Assembly (NCBI GenBank): GCA_963930645.1
Contig: OZ005648.1
Location: 195,459,304-195,523,303 of the forward strand
Source of the DNA: Salticus scenicus
Lineage: Eukaryota; Arthropoda; Arachnida; Araneae; Salticidae
Reading direction: 5' to 3'
Length of the DNA stretch: 64,000 nucleotides
Of the stretch, positions 1-12,149 are shown piece after piece. How positions within the stretch are numbered: the stretch's first letter is position 1; each line of letters begins with the position of its first letter. A model generated the notes under the pieces. The model searched no databases. It saw only the letters and a list, made by a program, of their open reading frames with translations, and was not told the origin of the DNA. Position numbers and translations under genes: made by a program.

Positions 1-150
1 AATTAAAATTCTTTCAAAATAAAATTAAGGTAATATTAACTAACCTTTAATATAATATTAAGGTTCCAATAAAATAAAATTACGATAATATTAATTCACA
101 TTTAAAATAAAATTAATTTTCAAAATCGTAGTCTTCATTGATTCCGATTT

Positions 151-152
151 AA

Positions 153-195
<43 letters not shown>

Positions 196-207
196 TAAAT
201 AAATAAG
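151..207. repeat. (AAT)n / (AAAT)n microsatellite
   Basis: About 15 uninterrupted AAT units pass into AAAT units. It is a simple tandem repeat in the A/T-rich DNA before the first recognisable element. Nothing coding is seen around it. Confidence 0.95.
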
Positions 208-403
208 TGGGAAATAATTTTTCAATATTTTGCCCTTGTATTAATTGATTTTTAATCTTTTGTTTCTCCTACGTTCGGTAGATAACAGTATTAATCTCAA
301 ATGTGAGAAATGATGTTTCAGAGTAAGCCATATGCAGAAGTAACTTTATATTTCTTAGTAGTAACACGTACTCCTTGCTGCTTTGATGACACACTTGCGC
401 CTA

Positions 404-442
404 GTTTCTTCTTCTTCTTCTTCTTTTTTTTTTTTTTTTTTT
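404..442. repeat. (TTC)n followed by a T homopolymer
   Basis: CTT/TTC units run directly into a T-tract of about 16. The open frame across it (310-555) is made of poly-Phe from this tract and is not a credible gene. Confidence 0.9.
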
Positions 443-818
443 CATATGACCTGAAACAACTATTGCGAGTTTTGCAATCTGTAAAGATCATTTCCAAAGT
501 TATTTATTTATTAAATCAAGCGTTATTTGAATTTAATCAAGTTAATCAGGTTTAAGTTCTATAAAATGCTACAAACCAAATATTTCTTAAAAAGTACAAG
601 ATGTTTCTTTTTTTTTTCTTTTTTCAGTTTATTGAATATATGTATGCCTGTTAGCTATTGAAAAATAGTATAGCAATTTTCAAAATAAAATATATAGTAA
701 ACGTTTAAGAGTTTAGACAAACCATCCATTACCCGACTAACGTAGGAAATGGAAGTATTGTATACGTGCTTCAGATATCCAAGTAACGTGCTCTCTAACG
801 TAGTTAGGCATTTATCTA

Positions 819-1082
819 CATTGTAAAAAAAAAAAAAAAAAACTGTTAAAAATACAGGAAAAATCTGACAGCTGGGGTGCCAGTATTTCTCCGTGAAATA
901 TACAGAACAAAACTGTACTTTTAACAAAACACCTGTTTGATTTACAGGATTCCTGTGTAAAATATATGTCAGTAATACAATTTTACGGTTTTAAACTCTA
1001 TATTTGACGGAGAAATATTGGCACCCCAGCTGCCAGATTTTTCCTGTACTTTTAACTTTTTTTTTTTTTTTTTTAAATACAG
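819..1082 (+). mobile_element. MITE family A, copy 1
   Basis: A ~264-bp foldback element. The left arm (844-893) and right arm (1007-1056) are near-perfect reverse complements sharing the core CAGCTGGGGTGCCAG. The arms lie inside A-rich and T-rich ends, and a TA dinucleotide sits at each border (817-818 and 1083-1084), which suggests Tc1/mariner-type mobilisation. There is no coding capacity. A second copy, inverted relative to this one, lies at 38152-38399 and shares the inner segment between the arms. The outermost bases here are slightly worn (CATTG instead of CACTG). Superfamily assignment is inferred from the TA flanks only. Confidence 0.8.
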
Positions 1083-1184
1083 TATTTTGTTTTGAAAGCG
1101 TCTTAAAGTACTACGCAGTAAGACACAGTGAGTCACCGTAGTGTAAAATATTTTCTTATCTGCTATGCTTATAGCAATAAAATA

Positions 1185-1245
1185 AGTCCTTCTGGCTCAG
1201 TGGTAAGAATAACTTGGTTCCTAAGTAGCAGCCAGTTTTGAAAGA
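1185..1245 (+). repeat. tRNA-like SINE head remnant
   Basis: The segment holds a good Pol III A-box (TGGCTCAGTGG, 1192-1202). A much weaker B-box-like stretch follows about 30 bases later (near 1230). No 3' body is recognised. It could be a decayed tRNA-derived SINE or a tRNA pseudogene. The B-box is too poor for a functional tRNA. Confidence 0.4.
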
Positions 1246-1795
1246 AAATGACGAATAAAACTGTATAATAAATTTGCTTGATAGCCTAATGTGGGCTATG
1301 TCGATATTAAATTTAAAAATATCTTACTTTTTTACGGACGTAATATCTTAAAATTTAATATTATTTACATATATTTTACAGTGTGGCAACAGGAAAGAAT
1401 CTATATATTAATTTGAAACATGTTTTTGTCTGTCTCCACTATATTGGGAGAACTACTTGGTGTAAAAATGTGATTGAGGTGTCTAAAAAAAGGTCTTGGT
1501 CTGTGGATGTGCTATGAAAAGAGAAAAATAAAAAAAAAGTCGAACGGTCCCCCCCCCGGGGGAAAAACGGGCTAAAAACACGTTTACAAGCTTAACTAAG
1601 CTCCAAATTACTTCACAGTGAAGAAATTGTACATATGGGGACTAGCGTCGAATACTAAAAAATCACTTTCTGCGAATTTCGAATTTTCGATTTTAAAGGG
1701 GGAAAAAGGGGGAAAGTAGATTTGGAGGAGGGGGGAAGGGGGGAAATTAGTTTGAGAGGGAAATCCGTTCTAGTCCCACACATGTAGCCCCTCAT

Positions 1796-2395
1796 TTTAA
1801 AGGTCTTGAAATTTCATATCGATTGGGGATGTTTGTATACAATATAATGCGACCCCTGGTGGTGAAAATTGGAACTAGGTGATTTTGCTGTAGACCATAT
1901 CATGTTACATCTTATTTTAAAGGTCTTGGTATTTCCTGACCGTTGGTGATGTTCTTACAGAACACACTGCGCCCCCTGTCGGTGGAAAGTGCAACTAAAG
2001 GATTTTGCAGTTGACACCACCATGTGACACCTTATTTGAAAGGTCTTGGAAATCCAAGGCGATTGGTGATAGAGGTCTTGAAATTTCATGTTGATTGGGA
2101 TGTTCGTATACAATATACTGCACCCCCTGGTGGTTAAAAATGGAACTAGGTGATTTTGCAGTCGACCCTATCATGTTACACCTTATTTTAAAGGTCTTCG
2201 TATTTCCTTACCGTTGGTGTTGTTCGTATAGAACATGCTGTATCCCCTGGCGGTGGAAAGTGCAACTAAAGGATTTTGCAGTTGACACCACCAGTGACAC
2301 CTTATTTGAAAAGTCTTGGAAATTCAAGGCGATTGGTGATGTTCGTATACAACATACTGCACCCCCTGGTGGAGGAAAGTGGATTTTGCAACGCG
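1796..2395 (+). repeat. ~120-bp minisatellite with CCCCCTGGTGG-like cores
   Basis: Five monomers begin near AAAGGTCTTG and carry the core at 1851, 1971, 2121, 2241 and 2360. A truncated ~36-bp monomer (about 2033-2069) explains the one 150-bp spacing. Neighbouring monomers differ while alternate ones agree better, so a two-monomer unit seems to have been duplicated. Each core resembles the CTCF binding consensus (CCACCAGGGGGC on the other strand). The repeat itself is certain; a binding function is speculation. Confidence 0.85.
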
Positions 2396-2458
2396 TGCAT
2401 AGCATGCATGCCTTCTATACAGTGCAGCAGCCACAGGCAGAGGTAACACGAGTCAGAG

Positions 2459-3510
2459 GTTCGCTCGGTTCAAGGTTCATTTTCGAGAATTTTTTCATGT
2501 TATTAGCGGCCTGTGTATACGCTGCCGCAGGCACCTGGTCACGAGCCCAAATTCCGTTCTGTTTGAGTTTTTTTTTTTTTTTTTTTTTTTTACAGATGAT
2601 ATATATATATATATATTTGTGATGCCTTTATTTAAAAATAGAAATTCAATCAAAATCGAGTTAAAGATATAAAACCATACAAATTTAAGGTTCATTTAAG
2701 GTTATTATCACGGGTCCGGGCATCGCCGGGCGGGTTCGTTTGGTTCCAGGTTAATTTTTTGGAATTTTTTTTATATTATTAGCGGCCCGCGTATGCGCTG
2801 CCGCAGGCATCGGGGTCACAAGGCAGAGTTTCGTTCGGTTCCAGGTCATTTTTTTTGTTACAGCTGATTATATTTTTTCGTGACGCTTTCACTTAAAAAC
2901 AGAAATTCAAACTAAATCGAGTTAAAGGTATAAAATCATACAAATTTAAGGTTCATTTAAGGTATCATAGGCCCGGGCTACACCTGGCGGGTTCGTTCGG
3001 TTCCAGGTTAATTTTTGGTAATATTTTTATGTTATTAGCGGCCGGCGTATGCGCTGCCGCAGGCACCGGGGTCACAAGGCAGAGTTTCGTTCGGTTCGAG
3101 GTAATTTTTTTTTTGTTAAAGCTGATTATTTTTTTCGTGATGCTTTCATTTAAAAACAGAAGTACAAACTAAATCGAGTTAAAGGTATAAAATCATACAA
3201 ATTTAAGGTTCATTTAAGGTATCATGGGCCCGGTCAACACCGGGCGGGTTCGTTCGGTTTCAGGTTAATTTTTGGGAATATTTTTATGTTATTAGCAACC
3301 GGCGTATGCGCTGCCGAAGGAACCAGGGTCACAAGGCAGAGTTTCGTTCGGTTCGAGGTAATTTTTTTGTTACAGCTGATTATTTTTTCACGATGCTTTT
3401 ATTTAAAAATAGAAATTAAAACAAAATCGAGTTAAAGATATAAAACCATACAAATTTAAGGTTCATTTAAGGTTATTACCATGGGCCCTGGAAACGCCGG
3501 ACGGGTCAGC
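2459..3510 (+). repeat. ~260-bp satellite, four monomers
   Basis: Monomers start at 2459, 2732, 2989 and 3248, each with GTTCGTTCGGTTCCAGGTT or a near variant. Shared parts follow in order: a TTATTAGCGGCC block, a GCGCTGCCGCAGGCA block, a T-rich run, an AAATCGAGTTAAAG block and an AATTTAAGGTTCATTTAAGG block. The array is richer in G+C than its surroundings and lies wholly within Helitron-1. The last monomer grades into the Helitron tail. Confidence 0.9.
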
Positions 3511-3786
3511 TAACATGTAGTCTTAGTATTAAACGAAATAAAAAATGAAAGATAGGAACTGTTTATTTGGAGTCAGTTTGACGTCACATTGACTGTACTT
3601 TGTAGAAAGTGATGTCATATATAGTTTTTCTATTTATAAGCATTTTTCTGACTTTCTTTTTTTGAGGTGAAATGTCGTAAATTATTTTAGATGTTTTAAC
3701 TTGAAACAAATTTAAATAACGATGCGACGTTTTTTGAAATATTACGGTCAATAAAATGATCGTCGAATTCGACGGGTTCCAGCTAG

Positions 3787-4951
3787 TTTATTTATTTATT
3801 TGCGACAATAATTCAAGAAGTTTCAGTTCCAGATTAAATAAAACTAGATCCATCAGTTTGCCGCTTTTTAAAACATTCAAGTTTATTACTAATCCTAAAA
3901 GTAACACGTGCACGCTTAAATTTATTTTCAAATAATATTTTTTTTTTTTTTATAAACATCATTTTAAATCAAAAATGTTCAGTTATTTACGAAAATGAAA
4001 CTCATTATCACTTTAGTATACCATAAAAAAAAAAAATTCTATTATCATTTAACATATAATTTCCTATCGCTGAAAAATCTTTAAGTGCATAACGGAAGTA
4101 ACATCCATTCTTTTTAACACACAGTAACAGTGGAAACTTTATTGCTCCAAAATTTCTTATTTGATTAATACTAAAGGTTCATAATTGTTTATTACAAATG
4201 TTGCTACATTTAAAAAAAAGTCATACAATTAATGAGATGATTATTTTAATTACACAAAAAAATTGGAAATATGATTGCTATTAAAAGAAAAATAAGAAGA
4301 CAATTAAGTTTGATTTTTCATTGTTTCCTATCATTTATTCCAGAAAAGAACATGTATGTAATTACTTAATTAATTGCTCAAATATCTACTAAATATTATT
4401 TGTTTCGTATGCAGTCTTTTTCCTTAAAAAATGATTCCGATGAAATTAAACTGTTTCATGTTTAAATTAAGAAATATATTTTGTTGCACAAAAAGATACG
4501 TATTTTTATTTTTTCAGATAAATTATGTCATTATTTTATGAATAAAATGAGCATATATATATATATATATATTTAATTGCAAGGCAAGTATTTCACTAAT
4601 GTGCTTTGCAAAAAACAATTTATTTCATAAATCAAGTTTTTAATGCAATGATACTGGTTCATGTTGAAACAAAGCATTATATTGTCTTGCTCGGAAAATT
4701 GAACGTTTAAAGTTTACTTGATAAATAAAGCTATTATTTTATGTATATAATGAATATAAGGTTTGTTAAATGTAAAATAATCATTTTCTTTTTGTTTTGC
4801 TCATTACATAAAGATTTTTTTATTAAAAAAAATTACTCATCCAATTAATCATAATATGAAGATTATAAATAAATGTAAAGTATTCGAGCAAAATACTAAA
4901 TTGTAAATTTGAATACTTCATATGCTTAAATAATTTGAAATTTCTCTTATA
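3787..4951. other. A/T-rich interval without a recognised feature
   Basis: I see no gene or known repeat here. There is a (TA)n tract near 4554-4571, short T and A runs, and no open frame with recognisable protein content. Confidence 0.6.
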
Positions 4952-4953
4952 TA

Positions 4954-6360
4954 CAGGGTGGTTATAATTAAACTTCCACTGTAAACAGCATCCTACAGCG
5001 CAAACGGGTGAACGGAATGCAACGAAATTTGGTACATACACCATACAAGACATGCGCTCACGGAATTCGAAAAAAGAAAGTTCCAAAATGTCCACCAGAG
5101 GGCACCTTTTCTGGAAAATCATCAAATTTTACATAATAAACGACCGAAACGGAATACAGAAAGAATATTAACATTTGACTAGTTTATAATCACCTTGTCA
5201 TCAAACCACATTAAGTAAAGGTAAGGAAAAAATAGCAGTACATTGTTTGAGGGAAAAAAAAGTTCAGTTTGCAGAAACAAGAAAAGGTTAGGACGATATT
5301 GCACAAGAGGAGCGTCTCCAAGCCGCTGTAGGGAGACGTGCTCCATGTGACCATCCTCATTCACCTGCAAAATTTCAAGTCGATGGACAGTGTGTTCAAC
5401 AGGATATCCTAAATGATCAGTTGTGATGCTTCGCACATGAAGCATTATGGAGTTCTTTAAGTCATTCAACGTCGCAACACCTCCACGATACACCACACTT
5501 TTTAAGTGGCCCCATAACCAGAAATCGCACGGATTTATATCCGGTTAACGTGGTAGCCATGGATTACGAAAGAAGCGACTAATAACACGTTCATCTGTAA
5601 AGTGTTAGAGCAATAGCGTCTTCACGCACTCATGGATATCTGGGGGCGCGCCAACCTGCATGAAAATGGTCGATGTAAGGACCCGCCTTTGCTTTAGCAT
5701 AACAGACATGTGACAGGACCACGTGCGGTTATTTCCTCAAAGAAGAATGGCCCAAGCATGAATGTCTCCGTGAATCCACACCAGACAGTCACCTTTGGAG
5801 AATGCTGGGGAATTTCAGTGCGCATCCGCGGATTTTCCTTAGCCTAAATGCGACAATTCTGCGCGTTGATTGTCCCATTGAGGTAGAAATGAGTCTCGTG
5901 ACTCCACAGAATATTTCTAGGCCATGACAGATCAACAGTCATTCTGTTGATAAAATTGACTGCGAATGAGAGTCGTTGTGGCTTGCTCCTATTAAGCAGA
6001 TCTTGGTTATGGTGGATCTTGTATGGGGAGTATTGCATTATGATTCTGTGTACTTTTCGGACGGTGCTGTAAGAATAGTCTGTCTGTCGAGAAACTGCAC
6101 GTGCGTTACTGCCCCCAAACATTAATGTCTGTGACCGACCGGCAACAGCAGTTTTGAGAGCATTAACAAGTACCGGTGTGACAGGTTTACGGTCACTTCC
6201 AGGTTGAACTCCTAATGTCCCAGTCCCTTCAAATCTCTTTATCATGGCCCGGTTACCTTTAGTAGACATTGATCCTCGCCGTATTATATTTTTACTGTAA
6301 GTATGGAAGATCCTTGTACAGTGCAAGCAAGTTACATTGTTAAACATAAAGTCTTATGCA
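4954..6360 (-). mobile_element. Decayed Tc1/mariner-superfamily transposon, right end not found
   Basis: A border of the form TA|CAGGGTGGTTATAATTAAAC lies at 4952, just beyond the 3' end of a minus-strand transposase remnant. The border resembles the ends of the element at 42643-43456 (CAGGGTTGACATAATTAAAC), so the two are probably related. I could not find the matching inverted end beyond 6350, so the other end is lost or too diverged. The 6360 limit is approximate. Confidence 0.65.
5330..6347 (-). pseudogene. Broken DDE transposase of the Tc1/mariner superfamily
   Basis: The upstream part (6347-5844) reads as an open frame of about 167 residues with a helix-turn-helix-like region, a YSTVRKVHRIIM stretch and then ILWSHETHF. 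In the family this last motif is W(S/T)DExHF, so the first catalytic Asp is replaced by His. The reading then falls apart through frameshifts, but VWCGF-like sequence follows, and near 5500-5545 NPCDFWLWGHLK carries the third catalytic Asp. The C-terminal part (5496-5340) contains GGVATLNDLKN and an LHVRSITTD stretch typical of this group. The protein cannot be active: one catalytic residue is lost and several stops are present. The family placement is secure, the exact clade is not. Confidence 0.75.
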
Positions 6361-6687
6361 GAGAGCTTTCAAAACGGGTCGAATTTGCTTGCATTGAGTA
6401 ACTTTACAGAGTCAAATACTTTCAGGACTAAATTCCTTATCACAAACCCGGGGAAAGAAGGATTTTTAAGCGATATCGAACAAGAGACCTTCTATAATAA
6501 TGTTAGGGATTCATAGGAAATGAGGAAGAGAGTATTTCCTTTGAATCAATTAAAAAAAAAAATAACTAAAAAAATTATCGAAATCAGCCTGTTACATTTT
6601 ACACCCGACTAAAGAGATTGTTACACACACACATATTACGTATATATATATATATTATTTTATTTTATTTTTAATTATTTAATGTGT

Positions 6688-6723
<36 letters not shown>

Positions 6724-7284
6724 ATATAATTTAGCAGATAAAGAAAAGTAAGGGTGAGCGAGTGAGATATGATTTGCTATTCTCTACAGTTTGTTAAAGT
6801 AATGTAATGTATTTTTTTTATGTGTGTGGGGGGTTGGGGGGGGGAGATAACGTTAGGAAACTCAAAGAAGAAGTTGACAAGTACTACATTCTCTCTAATT
6901 AAGCTTTACTTTAAATGCTACTGAGAAAAACATATTATTTAATATTTAATTTTCTAATTCTTTTTTCATATAATTTTTAAAGCATGTATCGCGTATTATT
7001 GTTATTAAAATATCCAGTTGCATTTATATCCATGATGCTAACGATATTAACAAAGAAAATTTCCATGTAACATTAAAATGAATGTTCATGAATAAAAAAA
7101 AAATAAATAAATGGGCTTCCTGTGCTTCTAGTACATTTAATATCTGAACTAATATATCGCAAAAATAATGTAATACATTTCAAAAAGCACCGGAATGAAT
7201 ATTAGAATATTACGTAAATCGCTTAGAGAAATTTAATCTGTAATTAATTTTATGATAATTAATCTTATTTAATACTTATTACTC

Positions 7285-7340
<56 letters not shown>

Positions 7341-7999
7341 GAATTGTCTTTCTTCTTACAAGAAATCTAAATTAATCTCTCAGCTTAACTTGTCAACTTT
7401 ACAGGCATTTCATGTTTTATTGGGTACGTCAGTCACCTATACATTATGTTGTCAGTTTATCGATAAATGTTATACTAGCTGAGTTTATTTTTTGTAAAAA
7501 TTTTTAGTATTTTATCAAATGAAATTTACTGGTGACGTTATAAATGAGTGTTGAATAAATATTAATGATGAAAAAATATTTTACCAGGGATATATTAATT
7601 CCGTATTATTCGAATAGTAATCTTACGATTATGTTATCGCGCATGCTTTTTCTGAAGATCTTAAATCGTCATAATTAAATAATATAATCAATAACACATT
7701 TATAACTAAACATTCAACTTCTACTACATAAAGTAATTATTCTATATATTTCAGTAAAGATAAGATTTATTGAAATTTGCTTTATTTATAATTTTATTAA
7801 CTTTTATTTATGTTTAGCGTTTTTGTTATTAATATTTTAATTTATGCAACTACTTTTAGAATTTTCTATCTTTAAGTTTCGCATATTCAAACTTTGTGCT
7901 AACTTATGCTTATTCAAACATAGAGTTAAAACTTCAGTAGAGCGAATATTATTATTTTTTCTATATTTATATCTCTTATTATTTGTTATCCCTTAGATC
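6361..7999. other. A/T-rich interval with simple repeats
   Basis: No gene is recognised. It holds a T-run of about 27 (6692-6718), G-rich runs near 6825-6845 and a long (TA)n tract (7288-7337). A stretch near 7375-7440 weakly resembles the tandem unit that begins at 8000. Confidence 0.6.
7288..7337. repeat. (TA)n microsatellite
   Basis: About 25 uninterrupted TA units. Confidence 0.95.
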
Positions 8000-8604
8000 A
8001 ATATTTCCCTTTGTCTTCTTATTGAGACTTCAGTAATCCAGGAGATTAACTTGTCATCTGTACAAGCAATCTAACTTTTACTGACACCACTAACATTGCT
8101 ATTATTTTCATCTTTATTTCAGATATCTACCAATATTTATTATTTAATTTAAAAAATACATATGTGTCCCTTTATATATTGATCTTACACAAAAACGATA
8201 TTTAAATATGCGAAATCTGAGAAGGTTTTATTTTATTTTAATGTAAATCTATTTCATTTGTCGTATAATCTTTTATGTTTCTTTGCGCATTTTAAGGTTT
8301 AATATTTCCCTTCGTCATCTAATTGGAGACTTTCAGTAATCCTAGAGATTAACTTGTCATTTGTACAAGCAATCTAAGTTTTACTGACAACAATAACGTT
8401 ACTACTATTTTCATCTTTATTTCAGATATCTATCAATATTTATTACTTAATGTAAAAATATATATATGTGTCCCTTTATACATAGATCTTACACAAAAAC
8501 AATATTTAAATATGAGAAAATTGAGAAAATTTTATTTTAATTTAATTAAAATTTATTTTAATTGTTAAATAACCTTTTTATTTTCTTTGCGCATTTTAAG
8601 GTTT
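8000..8604 (+). repeat. 303-bp tandem duplication
   Basis: Unit 1 (about 8000-8301) and unit 2 (about 8302-8604) align along their whole length. Shared landmarks include AGATTAACTTGTCAT, GTACAAGCAATCTAA, TCATCTTTATTTCAGATATC and CGCATTTTAAGGTTT. The copies have diverged by scattered substitutions and small indels. No protein is encoded. Origin unknown. Confidence 0.85.
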
Positions 8605-9279
8605 AACGCTGATTAAAAACTGCTGGAAAAAAAATTCTAATTCGAAATAAATGTTGTATTTGATATTTTTATTATTTTGTAATTTTTACAATATGAAATG
8701 AATGCTTTCCTTAATTTAAAAATTAATCTAAAAATAAATGCTACGCTTGTATTAGTGTAAAAATAAGTATTATGTACACAACATTCACTTCCAAAACTTT
8801 CGAATAAGGTAACTATAACAACCGTGCTTTTGAATGGAAAAACACCTAAGAAACAGAAAGTTTAAAAGCACAATTAATAAATAATATGCTTTTGTTTAAT
8901 GTTTCGTGCTTTTGTTAAATATGAATAAACGTGCACATGAACAAAAGTATTTCTCTTTCTGATACTTATAACAATGTTTCAGATAATTTGCTGAGATTTA
9001 AAACATACTTTGTCATATAAAATTTCATTAAAAATAGGAAAATTATACGTAATGTGAATTTCCATAATTTTCCTATTTTACAATGCAAAAGATATTGATT
9101 AAATTTCATGCGTTTATTTTTACAGAAAAGCTTTAGTAGTATAACTACAGACAAAAATGATGCATATTCTATATAATAAAATTTTTAAATAAGAAAACCG
9201 AGTTATATTTATATAAAGACTTTCATGAAAATATCACTTTAAATATAATAATAGCTAAACATTCCAAAAATATGGTTAA
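8605..9279. other. A/T-rich interval without a recognised feature
   Basis: Only short A/T runs are seen. The open frame at 8966-9154 has no recognisable content. Confidence 0.6.
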
Positions 9280-9283
9280 TTAA

Positions 9284-9964
9284 CACGTTAATCGCCACGA
9301 TAATATCAGAAAAAATTTCACATGGGCCATGGTAACTTTATTAGATAATTTAGTTAAAAATGTATCAAGGAAACTTAATGTATCACAGAAAAAAAATTAT
9401 TTGCCAAAATTCCCGGAAAAACACTATTTTTTATGTCACACATATATGACTGACATGGCCCTATATTAAAACTTTTTTTCTCGAAAAGCCGTGTCAGTCT
9501 TATATGTCTGACGCATCCAAACAACATACAACAAGTATTAACCTGTTGTTTTGAACACAGCGTTGAATGCATTGTGTAGGAATCAATGGTACGTGTGTAA
9601 GGTCGAGACTATAGAACGTCTTCACAGTCCGTTTGAATTTCAGCTGAATCCAGCAAGCTAAAGTTGGGACGGTCTAATCGCTTCGTCCCAAGTGACTCAA
9701 AATGTATTTTTTCAACTGAAACAATATACCATTATATAACTATGTTTATTTCATTTTATTGTTTGTAGTAAGCCAAGAAATTTTCAGGTTTTGTTCCTGA
9801 TAGGCCAAGCTTTCGAAACATAATGCAAATGTATCGTTTGCGTCGGACATCTGTGATTGACGTGGCCTTCTACCAAATCGCGTACGTCAGACATATATGT
9901 CTGACATGGCTCATGTAGAACTTCTTAGCGTCAGGCACGTATGACTGACATGGCGATTAACGTG
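9284..9964. mobile_element. piggyBac-like MITE 1 (681 bp, TTAA flanks)
   Basis: A perfect TTAA duplication flanks the element (9280-9283 and 9965-9968). The ends are a perfect 14-bp inverted repeat, CACGTTAATCGCCA (9284-9297) and its complement (9951-9964). Subterminal copies of a palindromic motif close to GTCAGACATATATGTCTGAC occur near 9445, 9495, 9886 and 9930, which is typical of transposase-binding subterminal repeats. There is no transposase, so it would be moved in trans. TTAA targeting places it with piggyBac-type elements; the TIR sequence is not the common CCYT type, so the family is inferred. Confidence 0.75.
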
Positions 9965-10297
9965 TTAAAATAAGTCTAAAGTTTTAAATTTGTGTCAGAT
10001 AATACAGCATAAATGTTTAAAGAATTTTTTTCTTTTTTTTAATTACTTTCCGAACATTATATGTAAAGAAAGTATTGTATTCATGATTTGAGAAATGGAT
10101 TTTGTATAACGCACAGCTCAAAAAGGAATAGTAGTTGAATGTTTTGAATTTATATTTGTATCTGTCACGATGTCTAGCAGTACAACTCCAACATCGATTT
10201 TGAAACGAGGTCTCATTTTAGAGGTATCTACGATTTTACATGATTTTTCGTGATGTATTATGTATGTGTGTATGTACATGTAAGTGACCACGATAGT

Positions 10298-10593
10298 GTC
10301 TAAACGCTTTTTTCAAATTAGCTGAAAATTGTTATGTGTGTTATAGGTCACCGTAGCACGAACCCTATTCGTTTAGTGAATCTAGCACTTATACATTATT
10401 ATTATTATTATTATTATTATTTTATTTACAGAGACACAACAAAAAAATCATTAGCAATATGGCCTATGAGCAGAAATTATTCGAAATACGATAGCTTCCA
10501 AACACTTCATCCTCTTGAGCTGGAAATTCATATACATGTTATAGGTCCCCGACGCACAAGCTATATACATTCTAGTGAATTTAGAAACTCTAG

Positions 10594-10624
<31 letters not shown>

Positions 10625-10890
10625 GGACACACACACACAAAAAAAAAAAAAAAAATCTTTGTATTATATTCTATGGGCAGTGTTATAACGTCTAAATGCC
10701 TTATCCTATTGAGCTGAAAATTTATATACGTTTTATAGGTTACCGCTGCATGAACTGAATTTAGTCCTTATAGATTTTTACAGGGATCCAACGAAATATT
10801 CTTTATCATTATGAACTGTTGGCTCAAATTATTTGAAGTGCTATAACATGAAATCCTTTATTCGATTGAGATGATTGATTTCAGACTTCT
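10298..10890 (+). repeat. Degenerate ~195-bp tandem repeat, 3 to 4 units
   Basis: Units beginning near 10298, 10490, 10690 and 10846 share, in order, a GTCTAAACGCCTTAT-like start, ATTGAGCTGAAAATT, ATACGTTATAGGTCACCG-like and a TTTACAGGGACACAAC-like block. The second unit is interrupted by a T-run (10594-10619) and the first by (TTA)n near 10400-10424. The units are strongly diverged, so the array is old. Confidence 0.7.
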
Positions 10891-10899
10891 CTTATTTTA

Positions 10900-11755
10900 T
10901 TTTCTTGCAGAATGGCGAGTGCAAGCCAGCATGTGCAGACATAAACCATTTTTAGGTTCTGTATGTCTGTCTATCTGTACTGTGGCAACGGCCGTAAAAA
11001 TCACACGATTGACTTACAATTATTTTAAATAATATGGAATAAATAAAAATTGTGTGTTATGTTATGAGTGATGCAGTTAGGATGTCGAGGTTACTGATCT
11101 TGAGGTCCACTAAATTAAACGACCGTTAATTACGTAAATTTCGGAAATTGGAGTGGACTCCCTCCAGATTCTTTTTCATCATTTACGCGAATTTACTTAT
11201 TATCCAAAGCTTAATTTTTAAAACTCTGAATGTTATGCTGATTAATTACACGTTGATAAAGTTAATGATGCAAAGTGAGTATCTTAGCATTTTTTAAATT
11301 CCATTATTTGCAAAAATTATTTAACCGGACACCTGAAATAATTATTAAGAATAATACCGAATATTATTATTAAGAAACACTAGAATTATTATTAAGCATA
11401 TAAAACATAAAATATTCGTTTATAAAACATAAATTATCGTTTATAATAAAATATGTGTTATTAAACACAGAGTACCGTAGGATATTAAATTTAAATTCTT
11501 CTCCTTTTGAAATTTTTCTAAAATTAAAATTATATTTACTTATTATGATAGTATAGTCAAACATCGTTAACATGACTACTTTTAACATGAACTGTTTCAC
11601 TATCCCCGTTGAAATGAAGATTAGTTTCTGAGTTACTCTTAGAATGAACTACTGGTAACATGAACAAGTTTTTTATTCCCCTTGAGATTCACGTTAACGA
11701 GGTTAGACTGTATTGCAATATCTGTTATATATTAATATATTTATAGCCAAAGATG

Positions 11756-11795
<40 letters not shown>

Positions 11796-11983
11796 GAATA
11801 AAATTTTCAATGTTAAATTGCATAATAATGCATATAAATTTAAACTTATACACAGGGTTCTTCAGTAACAGTGTTATAGACTTCTTATTGTTGTGGGTTA
11901 TACTTAGAAGAATTAAAATGCTAGTTAAATGCGTGGTAAAACCTCAAATTGGTGAGAAAGGAGGAGGGGGGATTTTTGTAATA

Positions 11984-12017
<34 letters not shown>

Positions 12018-12092
12018 GCACTGAATTGTCACTATGTTCCTAATGATTATGGGAAAAATACAACACGAAAAGGGAAATATATTTGATAAGTC

Positions 12093-12149
<57 letters not shown>

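Larger units (their letters stand above)
1400..3786 (+). mobile_element. Helitron-1, non-autonomous, with internal tandem arrays
   Basis: The 5' end reads A|TCTATATATTAATTTG with GTCTGTCTCC shortly after, close to the start of Helitron-2 at 20358. The 3' end is textbook: a perfect 14-base palindrome CGTCGAATTCGACG (3761-3774), eight bases, then CTAG (3783-3786) followed by T, consistent with insertion between A and T without target duplication. No Rep/helicase gene is present, so it would need helicase in trans. The interior carries G-rich sequence (1671-1745), a ~120-bp minisatellite (1796-2395) and a ~260-bp satellite (2459-3510). Internal tandem repeats are common in non-autonomous Helitrons. 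The 3' end is firmer than the 5' end. Confidence 0.7.

Noticed and set aside
310..555. Open frames built on T or A runs (also 655-927, 2095-2622, 10334-10621, 11753-12318, 22118-22376, 52823-53044, 56152-56427)
   Set aside because: They consist of poly-Phe or poly-Lys from homopolymers, with unrelated flanks and no motif.
1192..1245. Functional tRNA gene
   Set aside because: The A-box is good, but the B-box is degraded and a cloverleaf cannot be formed convincingly.
2459..3510. CRISPR array
   Set aside because: The units are ~260-bp head-to-tail satellite monomers without repeat-spacer structure, and the DNA is eukaryotic.
6826..6845. G-quadruplex sites (also near 1671-1745, 23657 and 49929)
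   Set aside because: G-runs are real, but there is no context that would give them a role.
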